64,000 bases of DNA, taken from contig NZ_LBHB01000002.1 of assembly GCF_001010945.1 (NCBI RefSeq), forward strand, positions 62,001-126,000. The letters run 5' to 3'. The position numbers and the translations under genes are program-made. This document shows positions 8,974 through 20,384 of the stretch, piece after piece. Origin of the DNA: Aurantiacibacter luteus (GTDB lineage: Bacteria > Pseudomonadota > Alphaproteobacteria > Sphingomonadales > Sphingomonadaceae). The notes beneath the pieces were generated by a model, which was given only the letters and a program-made list of their open reading frames with translations, was not told the origin of the DNA and made no database searches. Numbering within the stretch: the stretch's first letter is position 1; each line of letters opens with the position of its first letter.

Positions 8974-10113
8974 ATGTCTTCCATTCGTCCCTGGCGCACG
9001 ATCGAGCGCCGCAAGTCCCGCCAGATCATGGTCGGCAAGGTCCCCGTCGGCGGCGATGCGCCGATCAGCGTGCAGACCATGACCAACACGCCCACCGAGG
9101 ACGTGGGCGCGACCATCGACCAGATCCGCCGCTGCGAGGAAGCGGGCGCGGACATCGTGCGCGTGTCCTGCCCCACGGCGGAGAGCACCGCGCGCTTCGA
9201 CGAGATCACCCGCGCAGCGAACGTGCCGATCGTCGCCGACATTCACTTCCACTACAAGCGCGCGCTGGAAGCCGCCGACAAGGGCGCGGCCTGCCTGCGC
9301 ATCAACCCGGGCAATATCGGCTCGTCCGAGCGCGTGGCCGAGGTCGTCCGCGCGGCCAAGGCCAACGGCTGCGCCATCCGCATCGGCGTCAACGCCGGCA
9401 GCCTCGAGAAGGACTTGCTGGAAAAGTACGGCGAGCCCTGCCCCGAGGCGCTGGTGGAAAGCGCGCTCGACCATATCAAACTGCTGCAGGATCACGACTT
9501 CCACGAATACAAGGTGGCCGTAAAGGCGAGCGACGTGTTCCTCGCCGCCGCCGCCTACCACGCGCTGGCCGAGACGGTCGATTGCCCGTTGCACCTCGGC
9601 ATCACCGAGGCGGGCGGGCTGATCGGCGGCACGGTCAAGTCCAGCATCGGGATGGGCAGCCTGCTGTGGGCGGGCATTGGCGATACCATCCGCGTCAGCC
9701 TGTCGGCAGAACCCGAGCGCGAGGTAAAGGTCGGCTTCGAGATCCTCAAGGCCTTGGGCCTTCGCACCCGCGGCGTGCGCGTGGTCTCCTGCCCCTCGTG
9801 CAGCCGGCAGGGCTTCGACGTGATCCGCACGGTCGAGGCTCTGGAGGCTAGGCTGGAACACATCAAGACGCCGATGAGCCTCTCGGTCCTCGGCTGCGTG
9901 GTCAACGGGCCGGGCGAGGCGCGCGAGACCGACATCGGAATTACCGGTGGCGGCGCGGGCAAGCACATGGTTTACCTCTCGGGTGTGACCGACCACCATG
10001 TCGAGTCGGACCACATGCTCGACCATATCGTCGCGCTGGTCGAGGCGAAGGCGGCGGAGATCGAGGCGGGCACCGCCACGGCCTTCGATCCGCACGCACA
10101 AGCGGCTGAATAG
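8974..10113 (+). CDS. ispG: 4-hydroxy-3-methylbut-2-en-1-yl diphosphate synthase (flavodoxin)
   Basis: IspG reduces methylerythritol cyclodiphosphate to HMBPP in the MEP isoprenoid pathway. The 379-residue product has the TIM-barrel N-terminal part ([34 protein letters not shown]) and a C-terminal 4Fe-4S domain. Cysteines at about 272 and 275 ([12 protein letters not shown]) and about 307 ([11 protein letters not shown]) match the known cluster ligands. The ATG at 8974 (MSSIRPWR) is chosen over an upstream one because it fits the family N terminus. The gene is divergent from zntB, and the gap of about 70 bases must hold both promoters. Confidence 0.96.
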   Translation: MSSIRPWRTIERRKSRQIMVGKVPVGGDAPISVQTMTNTPTEDVGATIDQIRRCEEAGADIVRVSCPTAESTARFDEITRAANVPIVADIHFHYKRALEAADKGAACLRINPGNIGSSERVAEVVRAAKANGCAIRIGVNAGSLEKDLLEKYGEPCPEALVESALDHIKLLQDHDFHEYKVAVKASDVFLAAAAYHALAETVDCPLHLGITEAGGLIGGTVKSSIGMGSLLWAGIGDTIRVSLSAEPEREVKVGFEILKALGLRTRGVRVVSCPSCSRQGFDVIRTVEALEARLEHIKTPMSLSVLGCVVNGPGEARETDIGITGGGAGKHMVYLSGVTDHHVESDHMLDHIVALVEAKAAEIEAGTATAFDPHAQAAE

Positions 10114-10129
10114 AGGGGGAGTACCGATC

Positions 10130-10273
10130 ATGGCCGACGACAAGAGCACCGGAGAGAAGCTGACCGACGAAGAGCGCGCACGCATCGTCGCCGAGAAGAA
10201 CGCGGCCGCAGGCGGCGATAGCGGCCCGGTTGGCACAAAGGGCTGGGACAAGCCCGGCGCCGCCAAGAAATAG
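10130..10273 (+). CDS. 47-residue hydrophilic peptide, unknown function
   Basis: A strong Shine-Dalgarno (GAGGGGGA at 10113-10120) precedes the ATG, and the start is 16 bases after the ispG stop. The product begins MADDKSTGEKLTDEERARIV, is charged and probably partly helical, and ends GTKGWDKPGAAKK. It has no membrane segment, cysteine or known motif. It lies in one unit between ispG and the thioredoxin-like lipoprotein gene. I do not recognise a family. Reality of the gene is inferred from the ribosome binding site and tight spacing. Confidence 0.65.
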   Translation: MADDKSTGEKLTDEERARIVAEKNAAAGGDSGPVGTKGWDKPGAAKK

Positions 10274-10274
10274 C

Positions 10275-10874
10275 ATGACGATCGGGCGGGGCGGCAACGG
10301 CGTGCTGCTGGCGCTCGCCCCGCTGGCAGTCCTGGTACTGTCATGCTGCGCCACCGTGCCGCAGGACAACGTGGCACAGGTCACCATGGCACGGGCAAGC
10401 GCCCATCCCGAGGCCGCGCCCTTCGATCCCGAAGCCGATGCCGACGCCGCGCTCGGCGCTGCCCTCGCCCGCGCCGCCACGGAAGATGGTCGGGTGCTGC
10501 TGGTGACCGGCGCGAACTGGTGCCACGACAGCCGCGCGCTGGCGGGCTGGCTGGGCACCGATCGGTTCCGCCAGCTCGCCGCCGACCATTTCGAGGTCGT
10601 CTATGTCGATGTCGGCCACCCGCAGGCAGGCGAAGGCCGAAATCTCGATGTGCCCCGCCGTTTCGGACACGAACAGCAGGGCACGCCCAACCTGCTGGTG
10701 CTCACGCCCGAGGGACTGGCGGTGAACGCCGATACCGCCGCCGATTGGCGCAACGCCGCCAGCCGCAGCGAGGACGCGATCTACGACGCGCTGGTGGACC
10801 TGGCGCACCGGCCTGCGCCGACCGGCAACGGCCAGGACATCGCGCCCGGCGACCAGGACGACGCCACCCGGTGA
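10275..10874 (+). CDS. thioredoxin-like lipoprotein with a single active-site cysteine
   Basis: From the ATG at 10275 the product is 199 residues. A hydrophobic N-terminal segment ends in VLSC-C, a likely lipobox, so the mature protein should be anchored to a membrane on the periplasmic side. The core reads VTGANWCHDSRALAGWL, a thioredoxin-fold active site in which the second cysteine of CxxC is Ser/Arg, followed by a GTPNLLVLTPEG strand with the cis-Pro. It may act as a thiol protein with a monothiol mechanism or as a structural thioredoxin relative. The start is one base after the preceding gene and the stop overlaps the next GTG. Confidence 0.75.
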   Translation: MTIGRGGNGVLLALAPLAVLVLSCCATVPQDNVAQVTMARASAHPEAAPFDPEADADAALGAALARAATEDGRVLLVTGANWCHDSRALAGWLGTDRFRQLAADHFEVVYVDVGHPQAGEGRNLDVPRRFGHEQQGTPNLLVLTPEGLAVNADTAADWRNAASRSEDAIYDALVDLAHRPAPTGNGQDIAPGDQDDATR

Positions 10875-11605
10875 TCCTGTCCCGCGAGCGTTTTCCCTTG
10901 CGCCGGCTTGCGGTCGGCCTCGTCCTGCTGCTGGCGCTGGTTGCGGGGCTGTTCCAGCTGAGCCGCGCGCCGTGTTTTCAGCTTGTCGGCGATCTCGTCT
11001 GCCGGGTCGAGACGGATCAACGCGTCGTGGCCCTCAGCTTCGACGACGGGCCGACGGCGCAAGGCGTCGATGCCGTGCTCGCCGAGCTTGAGCCGCGCGG
11101 GCTCAAGGCCACATTCTTCCTCATCGGCAACGACATGGAGCAGCATCCGCAGCAGGCTCGGCGATTGACGGAGGCGGGGATGGAGCTGGGCAACCACACC
11201 TACAGCCACCGCACCATGCTACTGCACACCCCCGGCTTCTATGCCGAGGAGGTGACCCGCGCCGATGCCCTGCTGGACGTGGCGGGGCGCACGGGACCGA
11301 AGCTTTTCCGTCCGCCCTACGGCAAGCGCCTGCTCGGCCTGCCGCAGGCGGTGGACGCGGCGGGGTATACCACCGTCACCTGGGACGTGGCCGACAATGT
11401 GGGCGCCCATCCGACACCCCGCGCCTATGCCGATGACATCCTCTCGCGGGTGCGCCCCGGCTCGATCGTGCTGATGCACCCGATGTACCGCGGCAACGGC
11501 GTTGAGCGCGAGGCGCTGGCGCTGGTGCTCGACGGGCTCGCCGCGCGCGGCCTTCGCGTGGTGACGGTGGGCGAACTGCTGGCGCTGCGCGGAGCGAGCG
11601 ATTGA
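10871..11605 (+). CDS. polysaccharide deacetylase (NodB homology, CE4) with N-terminal membrane anchor
   Basis: The GTG at 10871 overlaps the previous stop (GTGA) and gives a 244-residue product starting with a membrane segment (RLAVGLVLLLALVAGLF). NodB motifs are present: SFDDGPT with the catalytic Asp and metal Asp, HTYSH with the two metal histidines, and RPPYG. CE4 enzymes remove N- or O-acetyl groups from peptidoglycan, chitin-like or exopolysaccharide chains; the substrate is not readable. The periplasmic location follows from the signal anchor. The stop overlaps the start of the HDAC-like gene by one base. Confidence 0.88.
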   Translation: MILSRERFPLRRLAVGLVLLLALVAGLFQLSRAPCFQLVGDLVCRVETDQRVVALSFDDGPTAQGVDAVLAELEPRGLKATFFLIGNDMEQHPQQARRLTEAGMELGNHTYSHRTMLLHTPGFYAEEVTRADALLDVAGRTGPKLFRPPYGKRLLGLPQAVDAAGYTTVTWDVADNVGAHPTPRAYADDILSRVRPGSIVLMHPMYRGNGVEREALALVLDGLAARGLRVVTVGELLALRGASD

Positions 11606-12546
11606 TGCTGCACGTCGTCCACCACGCCGATTACATGGCCCCTGCCCCCACGCGCGGCAGTTTCCGCTTCGACAAGTACATGGCGGTGATGCAGGTGCTG
11701 CGCGCCAGCGGCTTCGCCATCACACAGCATGCGCCCGAGCCCTCTCCCCGTGAATGGCTGGAGGCGGTCCACGATCCGGCCTACGTCGAGGAAGTCTTCA
11801 CCGCCAGCGTGCCGCGCGAAAAGGAGCGGCGGATCGGCTTTCCCGTCACCCCGCACATCGCCCAGCGCGTCCGCCACACCAACGGCGACACCTGGCTCGC
11901 CGCACAACTCGCGCTGCGCCACGGCTATGCCGCCAACTCCGCTGCCGGCAGCCACCACGCGCTGCACGAGACGGGCGCGGGTTACTGCGTGTTCAACGAC
12001 CTCGCCGTCACCGCCAACCGGCTGCTGACGACGGGTGATGCGAACCGGGTGCTGATCGTCGACTGCGACGTCCACCAGGGCGACGGCACCGCCAGCCTGA
12101 TGGCGGGGCGCGAGGACGTGTTCACGCTCTCGCTCCACGCCGAGAAGAACTTCCCCGCGCGCAAGGCCCGCTCCAGCCACGACGTGAATCTCCCCGACGG
12201 CACCGACGACGATGCCTACATGGAAGCGCTGGCCGGGCACCTGCCGCGCGTGCTGGACGAATTTGCGCCCGATTTCGTGCTCTACCAGGCGGGCGTCGAT
12301 CCGCACCGCGACGACAAGCTGGGCCGCCTCGCGCTGACCGACGAGGGACTGATCGCCCGCGACCGCTTCGTGCTGGGCGAGGCCCGGTCCCGCGGCCTAC
12401 CCGTCGCCAGCGCGCTGGGCGGCGGCTACGGCGAGGACCCGGTGACGGTCGCCGCGCGCCACGCGCGCTCGATGCTGGCCATGGCCTACCCCAGGGCTCC
12501 GGTCGAACACCTGCTGGCGGTCGGCACGGCATTTACCCCGGTTTAA
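11605..12546 (+). CDS. histone deacetylase-like (class II) hydrolase
   Basis: The 313-residue protein has HDAC-superfamily motifs: AAGSHHAL (tandem His), VDCDVHQGDGT near residue 153 with Asp and His metal ligands, AGVDPHRDD with the third ligand, and GGGYG near the end. Bacterial members deacylate small amines, acetylpolyamines or proteins; the native substrate here is unknown. The ATG at 11605 is used because the upstream TTG in frame would lie inside the previous gene. It is directly coupled to the polysaccharide deacetylase, which suggests related deacetylation steps but does not prove it. Confidence 0.87.
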   Translation: MLHVVHHADYMAPAPTRGSFRFDKYMAVMQVLRASGFAITQHAPEPSPREWLEAVHDPAYVEEVFTASVPREKERRIGFPVTPHIAQRVRHTNGDTWLAAQLALRHGYAANSAAGSHHALHETGAGYCVFNDLAVTANRLLTTGDANRVLIVDCDVHQGDGTASLMAGREDVFTLSLHAEKNFPARKARSSHDVNLPDGTDDDAYMEALAGHLPRVLDEFAPDFVLYQAGVDPHRDDKLGRLALTDEGLIARDRFVLGEARSRGLPVASALGGGYGEDPVTVAARHARSMLAMAYPRAPVEHLLAVGTAFTPV

Positions 12547-12572
12547 GGGGCGCTGCGCTAGCCTGCCGGGCG

Positions 12573-13097
12573 ATGGATTTTCGCATTCCCCTCGCGGTCG
12601 TGCTCCTCGTCGGAGGCGCGATAGGCCTGCTCATGCCGACGGGCGATGCCGTGCCGCGAGAGGGCGAGGCCGAAGCGGCCCCCACCGATGCTTCGCTCGC
12701 GCTGGCCGGTAGCGCTGTGACCTGGGACGAGGAGGAAACCGCGCTCGAACGGGAAAGCGACGGGCATTTCTACGCCGATGTGGTGATCGATGGCACGCCC
12801 ACGCGGATGCTCGTCGATACCGGGGCGAGCGTCATCGCGCTAACCGGGGAGGATGCCTCGGCGCTCGGCCTCACTTGGGACGACAGCCAGATCGTGCCCG
12901 TGGCGCAGGGCGCGAACGGCGTGGTCTACGGCGTCCATACCCAGCTCGGCGAGGTGCGCGTGGGCGCCTTCGAGGCGGAGAATGTCGCCGCCATGATCAT
13001 TCCCGAGGGCCTGTCCGTCTCGCTGCTCGGCCAGTCGTTCCTCTCCACCATCGCCAGCGTCCGCATCGCCGACGATCGCATGGTGCTGGCGAGCTGA
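12573..13097 (+). CDS. membrane-anchored retropepsin-like aspartic protease
   Basis: The 174-residue product begins with an N-terminal membrane helix (FRIPLAVVLLVGGAIGLLM). A single retropepsin-type domain follows, with the active site MLVDTGASVIAL near residue 80 and the second hydrophobic-Gly flap region ending FLSTIASVRI. This corresponds to the clan AA family annotated as TIGR02281-like. Such proteins work as dimers, each giving one aspartate, on the periplasmic face. It follows the HDAC-like gene by 26 bases. The substrate is unknown. Confidence 0.85.
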   Translation: MDFRIPLAVVLLVGGAIGLLMPTGDAVPREGEAEAAPTDASLALAGSAVTWDEEETALERESDGHFYADVVIDGTPTRMLVDTGASVIALTGEDASALGLTWDDSQIVPVAQGANGVVYGVHTQLGEVRVGAFEAENVAAMIIPEGLSVSLLGQSFLSTIASVRIADDRMVLAS

Positions 13098-13102
13098 CGG
13101 CC

Positions 13103-14029
13103 GTGAGCAAGTTCTCTCTCCTCCCGCGCCGCTGGCGCGTAAAGGCCGATGCCGCGCGCCATGCCGAGGCCATCGCCGGCGTGCTCGACACCGCGCCGAT
13201 CCGCCCCGCTCAGGACGGCGTGGTGCTGTTCTCGATGATCGGTACCGCCGTGCTGCTGCCCTACCTCGTCGCGGTGAAGAGCCTGTGGCGCGAACTGGGA
13301 CGCGGGCGGGTGGCGATCCTCGACGACGGCACGCTGACCGCGCAGGACCGCGCCATCCTCGCCCACCACTGCGGCGACCCGGAGATCTTCGCCATCGCCG
13401 GGGTGGACACCGCGGGCTTTCCCAAGGGCGGCTGCTGGGAGCGGTTCCTGACCATCCTCGACCACCGAGGCGGCGAGTACTGGATCCAGCTCGACAGCGA
13501 CACGGTAACGCTTGGCCCCGTGCCCGAACTGGCGCAGGCGCTGGCGACCAACCGCAGCTTCACCCTGCTCGGCGGGCCGGAGGGGGAGAGCTTGCCGCTG
13601 GACCTGAAAAGCTTTGCCGCGGCAGCCTATCCCGATGGTCCGCAGGACGGCCACATCCAGACGCAGGTCGAGAGCCGCCTCGGCCAGCTCGACCGTCCCG
13701 GCTGGCGCTACGTGCGCGGCTGCGCGGGCTTTGCCGGGTTCGCCGCGGGCGGACCGGGGCGCAACCTTGCCGCCGCCTTTCTCCACGAGATGTCAGGCTT
13801 CGTCGGCGCGGAGCAGATGGCGACCTGGGGCACCGAGCAGATCGCCAGCAATTTCCACGTCGCCAACGAACCGGGCGCGGTGCTGCTGCCCTACGATCGC
13901 TACATGAACTACTGGAACGAGGACTGGGCCGGGGGCACAGCCTTCGTCCACTTCGTCGGCACCCATCGCTACGACAACGGTGCCTACGAGCGGGCGAGCC
14001 TTGCCGCCATCGAACGACTGAAAAGCTGA
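13103..14029 (+). CDS. putative GT-A-like glycosyltransferase, unknown substrate
   Basis: I use the GTG at 13103 because it lies just after the protease stop and gives a 308-residue product; the frame is open further upstream but overlaps the protease. The fold prediction rests on an alpha/beta N-terminal part with a LDSDTVTLG segment near residue 131. That segment resembles the metal-binding DxD of GT-A enzymes, and a WGTEQIASNF stretch comes later. No signal peptide or membrane helix is evident, so it is probably cytosolic. I do not recognise a named family; a GT8-like relative is the best guess. Confidence 0.6.
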   Translation: MSKFSLLPRRWRVKADAARHAEAIAGVLDTAPIRPAQDGVVLFSMIGTAVLLPYLVAVKSLWRELGRGRVAILDDGTLTAQDRAILAHHCGDPEIFAIAGVDTAGFPKGGCWERFLTILDHRGGEYWIQLDSDTVTLGPVPELAQALATNRSFTLLGGPEGESLPLDLKSFAAAAYPDGPQDGHIQTQVESRLGQLDRPGWRYVRGCAGFAGFAAGGPGRNLAAAFLHEMSGFVGAEQMATWGTEQIASNFHVANEPGAVLLPYDRYMNYWNEDWAGGTAFVHFVGTHRYDNGAYERASLAAIERLKS

Positions 14030-14082
14030 ACCGGTCGCAAGCGTATGGACAAGGTTCAGCCTTTGCCCGCTAAGACGATGCG

Positions 14083-14847
14083 ATGAACCGGCGCCAGCTT
14101 CTCACCCGCACCCTCGCCGCCTCCGCCGCGCTTGCCGCGCCCGCCAGGGTGTTCGCACAGGCCGGACCCTCGGCAAGGGATACCCGCCTGCTCGAAATCG
14201 CCCGCCAGCAGGTGGAGCGCGTGGGCGCGTCGCTGTGGCACCGCGACGTGGTGGGGATTGCCGACTTCGGCCTCCATTCCAGCTTGCCGCGCTTCCATTT
14301 CGTCGATCTGGTCGGCGGGCGGGTGAACAGCGCGCTGGTCGCCCACGGCAGCGGCTCCGACCCCGAACACGACGGCTGGCTCAACGGTTTCTCCAACCTG
14401 CCCGACAGCTGGGCGACCAGCCGCGGGGCCTACATCACCTGGGAATGGTACGTCGGCCGCTTCGGCACCTCGGTGCGGCTGGGCGGGCTCGATGCCGACA
14501 ACTCCAACGCGCTCGACCGCGCCATCGTGATGCACCCGGCGAGCTACGTCACGCCCGAACACGTCGCCCGGTGGGGCCGCTGCGGGCGCTCCAACGGCTG
14601 CCCCGCCTTCGGCCCGGATGTCTTTCCGGAGGCGCTGGTGCGGCTGTCGGGCGGACGGCTGATCTATGCCGATGCGCTGGGGATCGGCGATTACGGCGAG
14701 GACGTGGCCACGCCGTGGCAGGCCCCCATCGACTTCGCCGCCGTCGCCGCCGCCAACCGCGCGCGCTATGCCGCAGCCGACGATCCCGATGCGGACGAAC
14801 TGGCACGCATCTATGCGGCGGCCAATCCGGGGCTGGCGGGCAGCTGA
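14083..14847 (+). CDS. murein L,D-transpeptidase catalytic domain family protein (YkuD_2 type)
   Basis: The 254-residue product has an N-terminal export signal with a twin arginine (MNRRQLLTRTLAASAALAAP) and an Ala-x-Ala cleavage region near residue 26. The catalytic cysteine is in the GRSNGCPAFGP motif (about residue 171), preceded by an essential-type His in AIVMHPAS. This is the YkuD_2 family, distinct from classical YkuD enzymes and thought to act on peptidoglycan cross-links. It faces a second L,D-transpeptidase on the opposite strand, with their stops 52 bases apart. Confidence 0.87.
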   Translation: MNRRQLLTRTLAASAALAAPARVFAQAGPSARDTRLLEIARQQVERVGASLWHRDVVGIADFGLHSSLPRFHFVDLVGGRVNSALVAHGSGSDPEHDGWLNGFSNLPDSWATSRGAYITWEWYVGRFGTSVRLGGLDADNSNALDRAIVMHPASYVTPEHVARWGRCGRSNGCPAFGPDVFPEALVRLSGGRLIYADALGIGDYGEDVATPWQAPIDFAAVAAANRARYAAADDPDADELARIYAAANPGLAGS

Positions 14848-14861
14848 GTTTTCTGGGCAGA

Positions 14862-14892
14862 GAGCCGCCCCGGACCCGGTCCGGGACGGCTC
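14862..14892. repeat. 14-bp imperfect inverted repeat between convergent transpeptidase genes
   Basis: The arm 14862-14875 pairs with 14879-14892 with one mismatch around a 3-base centre. This makes a very stable GC hairpin in the only gap between two convergent genes. No T-run follows on either strand, so it is not a textbook intrinsic terminator, but it could stop both transcripts or protect their 3' ends. It may also be one copy of a dispersed palindromic repeat. Confidence 0.5.
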
Positions 14893-14899
14893 CCGTAGG

Positions 14900-16243
14900 T
14901 CACACCGTCGTGCGGATGTCGTCGACGATCTCGATCACTTCCTCGTCGGTCTCGCGGGCGCGGTTGCCGACGCGCGGCGCATCGAGCGCGGCGAGCACCG
15001 GCGCGTCGCGGCCGTAGATGTCGTTGAACGAGCGCAGATTGCCCTCGATGTCGGTGCCATAGGTGAAATAGGTAATGTAGACCGGCATGGTCCGCTCCAC
15101 CGGCACGCGCGTGTAGTCGCCGCTGGTGCTGATCTCCACCGCCTCGTCACGCGTCGCACCGCCGCCCAGGATCGCGACGGTCATCGCCAGCTCCAGTGCC
15201 CGTTCCACCCGCACGCAGCCGTGGCTGCGCGCACGGTTCTCGCTGGCGAAGAGGTTGCGGGCCGGCGTGTCGTGCAGGAAGATCGCGTGCGGGTTGGGCA
15301 TGTCGAGCTTCATCATGCCGAGCGAATTGCCCGGCCCCGGCTGCTGCACCACGGTGATCCAACCGTTATCGCCGCGGGTGGCGCGATAACCGTTGGCGCG
15401 CGCCCATGCGGGATTGTTCAGCACCCGGTTGCCCAGCCCCTCGCCGCGCACGATCGACTGCGGCACGGTCCAGGTCGGGTTGAAGACCACGCCCTCCACC
15501 GTCTCGGCCAGCTGCGGCGTGGGCGAGGAGACCGCGCCCACGATGGTGCGATAGGTGCGGATGATCTGGTTATTCACCGTCAGGCGCAGCTGGTATTCCG
15601 GCACGTTGGTGATGAGGTACTGGCCGCCAAGGTCGCGCGCCAGCCAGCGCCAGCGATCCATGTTGGCGCGAATCAGGCGACGCTGCGCGGTGTTGGCGCG
15701 CGGCGTATCGGCCAGCGCCTCGCGCAGGGCGGCATAGTCGGGATGGGTCGGCGCGAGCGAGGCGAGCGTGCCCGCGACATCGCCGCTTGCCAGTGCCTGC
15801 TCCATCAGACGGCCGGTGGGCAGCAGGTCGGCATCAGGATCGACCACGAACCACTGGCGGCGCGCCTCCATCGGTGTACGCCCGTCGCGCAGGTCCTCCA
15901 CCAGCCAGGCAAAGGCGCCGCTGGCGCGCTGGTTCAGCGCATCGCTCTCGCCGCGCTCGATCTCGGCGCGCAGCAGGTCCGGGCGATAGTCCGCGGGGTC
16001 GAGGCCCTCCGCGCCCACCGCCTCGATCGCGGCCAGCAGCGCGCGGGCATTGCCCAGCGACCAGTTCTGCACGCTCGCGATGCGCGGGTCGGCCTGCACC
16101 ACCTCGCCAGCCTGCGCGTCTGCCGAAACAGTCACTTCCGCGGCGTCGTCGAGGAAGTTTTCCGGCAGCAGCGTCTGCGCCGAAGCGGCGAGCGGGCTGA
16201 AGGCAATGGTGGCGAGCGCGCCGAGCGGGGCGACCAAACGCAT
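14900..16243 (-). CDS. L,D-transpeptidase family protein (YcbB/LdtD type)
   Basis: From the ATG at 16243 the 447-residue product has a Sec signal peptide (RLVAPLGALATIAFSPLAASA). It then has a scaffold and peptidoglycan-binding-like region, then a YkuD catalytic domain. The catalytic motif is HGCVRVE with the cysteine near residue 340, preceded by IFLHDTPARNLF. It should form 3-3 cross-links between meso-DAP residues in the periplasm. An in-frame start 23 codons upstream is less likely because the signal peptide begins at 16243. It is convergent with the YkuD_2 gene. Confidence 0.9.
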   Translation of the reverse strand: MRLVAPLGALATIAFSPLAASAQTLLPENFLDDAAEVTVSADAQAGEVVQADPRIASVQNWSLGNARALLAAIEAVGAEGLDPADYRPDLLRAEIERGESDALNQRASGAFAWLVEDLRDGRTPMEARRQWFVVDPDADLLPTGRLMEQALASGDVAGTLASLAPTHPDYAALREALADTPRANTAQRRLIRANMDRWRWLARDLGGQYLITNVPEYQLRLTVNNQIIRTYRTIVGAVSSPTPQLAETVEGVVFNPTWTVPQSIVRGEGLGNRVLNNPAWARANGYRATRGDNGWITVVQQPGPGNSLGMMKLDMPNPHAIFLHDTPARNLFASENRARSHGCVRVERALELAMTVAILGGGATRDEAVEISTSGDYTRVPVERTMPVYITYFTYGTDIEGNLRSFNDIYGRDAPVLAALDAPRVGNRARETDEEVIEIVDDIRTTV

Positions 16244-16398
16244 GATAACTGTATCCCTGTTAGACCGAGTGGGGGCAGCGCGGATTATGCCGCCTGAGGC
16301 GCTTTTCTTCAACTCCGGCCGCTTTCGCCCGCCTGAACCGGCCCGGTTTGGCGACGAAGCGTGGTGACGACGCCACAGGCCGCGCCTAAGGGCGGCAG

Positions 16399-17301
16399 GT
16401 GAGCAAGCCTTATCATCCTCTCCTGCCGTTCGCGGCCGCGCTCGCGGGTGTGGCGTGCCTGTCGCTGATGGACGTGCTGATGAAGGACGCGGCGCTGGCG
16501 GTGGGCGTCTACACCGCCTCGCTCCTGCGCTCGTTTCTCGCCGCCCTCATGGTTGCGCCGTTCTGGCTGGCGACGGGCTTTTCCTGGCCGCGCGGGGCGG
16601 TGATGCGGCTGCATGTCGAGCGCGGCGTGCTCTCGGCCTTCATGGCGCTGTCCTGGTTCTTCGCCCTCACCCGCCTGCCGGTCGCGGAGGCCATCGCCAT
16701 CAGCTTCGTCGCCCCGCTGATCGCGCTCTATCTCGCCCGCGTCATGCTGGGCGAGACGATCAGCCGCACCGCCATCTTCGCCTCGTTACTGGGGTTCGCC
16801 GGCACGCTGGTCATCGTCGGCGGGCGGATCGGCACCGTCGGGCTGACGGCGGACACCGCGCTCGGCCTCGCCTCGCTGGCATTCTCGGCCATGCTCTATG
16901 CCTACAATTTCATCCTCATGAGGAAGCAGGCGCAGCTGGCCGGCCCGCTGGAGATCGCGGTGTTCCACGGCGGGGTGAGCGCGCTGGTGCAGGCGCTGGC
17001 GCTGCCGTTCCTGTTCGTGCTGCCACAGGCGGACGCGCTGGGCGGCATCGCGCTCTCCGCCCTGCTGACGGCGGCGGGCGCGATGACGCTGGCCTTTGCC
17101 TACGCCCGGGCAGAGGCGCAGGTGCTGGTGCCGGTGGAATACACCAGCTTCGTATGGACCGCGCTGTTCGCCTTCGTGCTGCTGCGCGAGACGGTGAGCG
17201 CGGCCACTGTCCTTGGCGTCGTGCTGATCGTGGCGGGCTGCTGGATTGCCGCGCCCCGGCGCAGGCGCGCCGCAGCCCCGCTCGCCCGCCCGGAAGCCTG
17301 A
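16399..17301 (+). CDS. EamA/DMT family transporter
   Basis: The 300-residue protein starts at a GTG (the bases before it contain GGCGG) and has about ten membrane helices arranged as two EamA repeats. The second helix pair includes [20 protein letters not shown], typical of drug/metabolite exporters of the RhaT or YdcZ-like type. A basic Arg-rich C-terminal tail follows the last helix. The exported compound cannot be inferred. It stands alone between the L,D-transpeptidase gene and the small membrane protein. Confidence 0.88.
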   Translation: MSKPYHPLLPFAAALAGVACLSLMDVLMKDAALAVGVYTASLLRSFLAALMVAPFWLATGFSWPRGAVMRLHVERGVLSAFMALSWFFALTRLPVAEAIAISFVAPLIALYLARVMLGETISRTAIFASLLGFAGTLVIVGGRIGTVGLTADTALGLASLAFSAMLYAYNFILMRKQAQLAGPLEIAVFHGGVSALVQALALPFLFVLPQADALGGIALSALLTAAGAMTLAFAYARAEAQVLVPVEYTSFVWTALFAFVLLRETVSAATVLGVVLIVAGCWIAAPRRRRAAAPLARPEA

Positions 17302-17326
17302 GCGCCGGAGACCTGAGCGCCCGCCG

Positions 17327-17503
17327 TCAGCCCGCGGCCGCCTCGGCGGTCACGACTTCCTCTGGCGTTTCCTCGTCGGCCCAGTCGGTGCTCTGCCAGA
17401 TCAGGCCCGCCGCCGCGCCGAGAAAGGCGGCCACGATCAACGCGCCGAGCATGATCGGCACGCCCATCGGCGACTGCTTCCGGCCCGGTCGATGCAACGC
17501 CAT
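17327..17503 (-). CDS. 58-residue single-pass membrane peptide
   Basis: The ATG at 17503 follows AGAGGA about 8 bases upstream on the minus strand, a good ribosome binding site. The product has a basic N terminus (ALHRPGRKQ), one membrane helix (about residues 16-36) and an acidic tail rich in Glu and Ala. A charged head, one helix and an acidic tail suggest an inner-membrane accessory protein. Most of the long open frame above it is antisense to aconitase and is not coding. It is divergent from acnA, so they may share regulation. Confidence 0.7.
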   Translation of the reverse strand: MALHRPGRKQSPMGVPIMLGALIVAAFLGAAAGLIWQSTDWADEETPEEVVTAEAAAG

Positions 17504-17527
17504 TTCAAAGGTCCTCTTTCCGGCCTG

Positions 17528-17559
17528 CAAGGGGGCCTTGCCCCCCTTGACGCAAGGCC
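17528..17559. promoter_or_regulatory. two mutually exclusive hairpins upstream of acnA
   Basis: Bases 17528-17535 pair with 17542-17549 (CAAGGGGG/CCCCCTTG), while 17534-17541 pair with 17552-17559 (GGCCTTGC/GCAAGGCC). The two stems share sequence, so only one can form at a time. They lie in the 147-base gap between the small membrane gene and acnA. The arrangement could act as an RNA switch or attenuator, or simply be a repeat; only the pairings are seen. Confidence 0.4.
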
Positions 17560-17650
17560 TGCAAACGCGCAGGTCGCCACGCAAACACGCCCTCGCCGCT
17601 CCCTCGCGCAGGGATGGCGGTTTCGCAACTCGAAAAGGACCAGACGCACC

Positions 17651-20323
<2,673 letters not shown>

Positions 20324-20330
20324 CGAAAAA

Positions 20331-20357
20331 AGGGCGGCTCCTTGCGGGCCGCCCTTT
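20331..20357. terminator. bidirectional terminator between acnA and the Ser/Thr-rich gene
   Basis: An 8-bp stem (20331-20338 with 20348-20355, AGGGCGGC/GCCGCCCT) has a 9-base loop. On the minus strand it is followed by a long T-run (the AAAAAA at 20326-20331 read in reverse). This makes it a strong terminator for the Ser/Thr-rich gene and a moderate one (TTT) for acnA. Confidence 0.8.
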
Positions 20358-20384
20358 CCCCTGTTGATCGGTTGCGCCGTGCGA

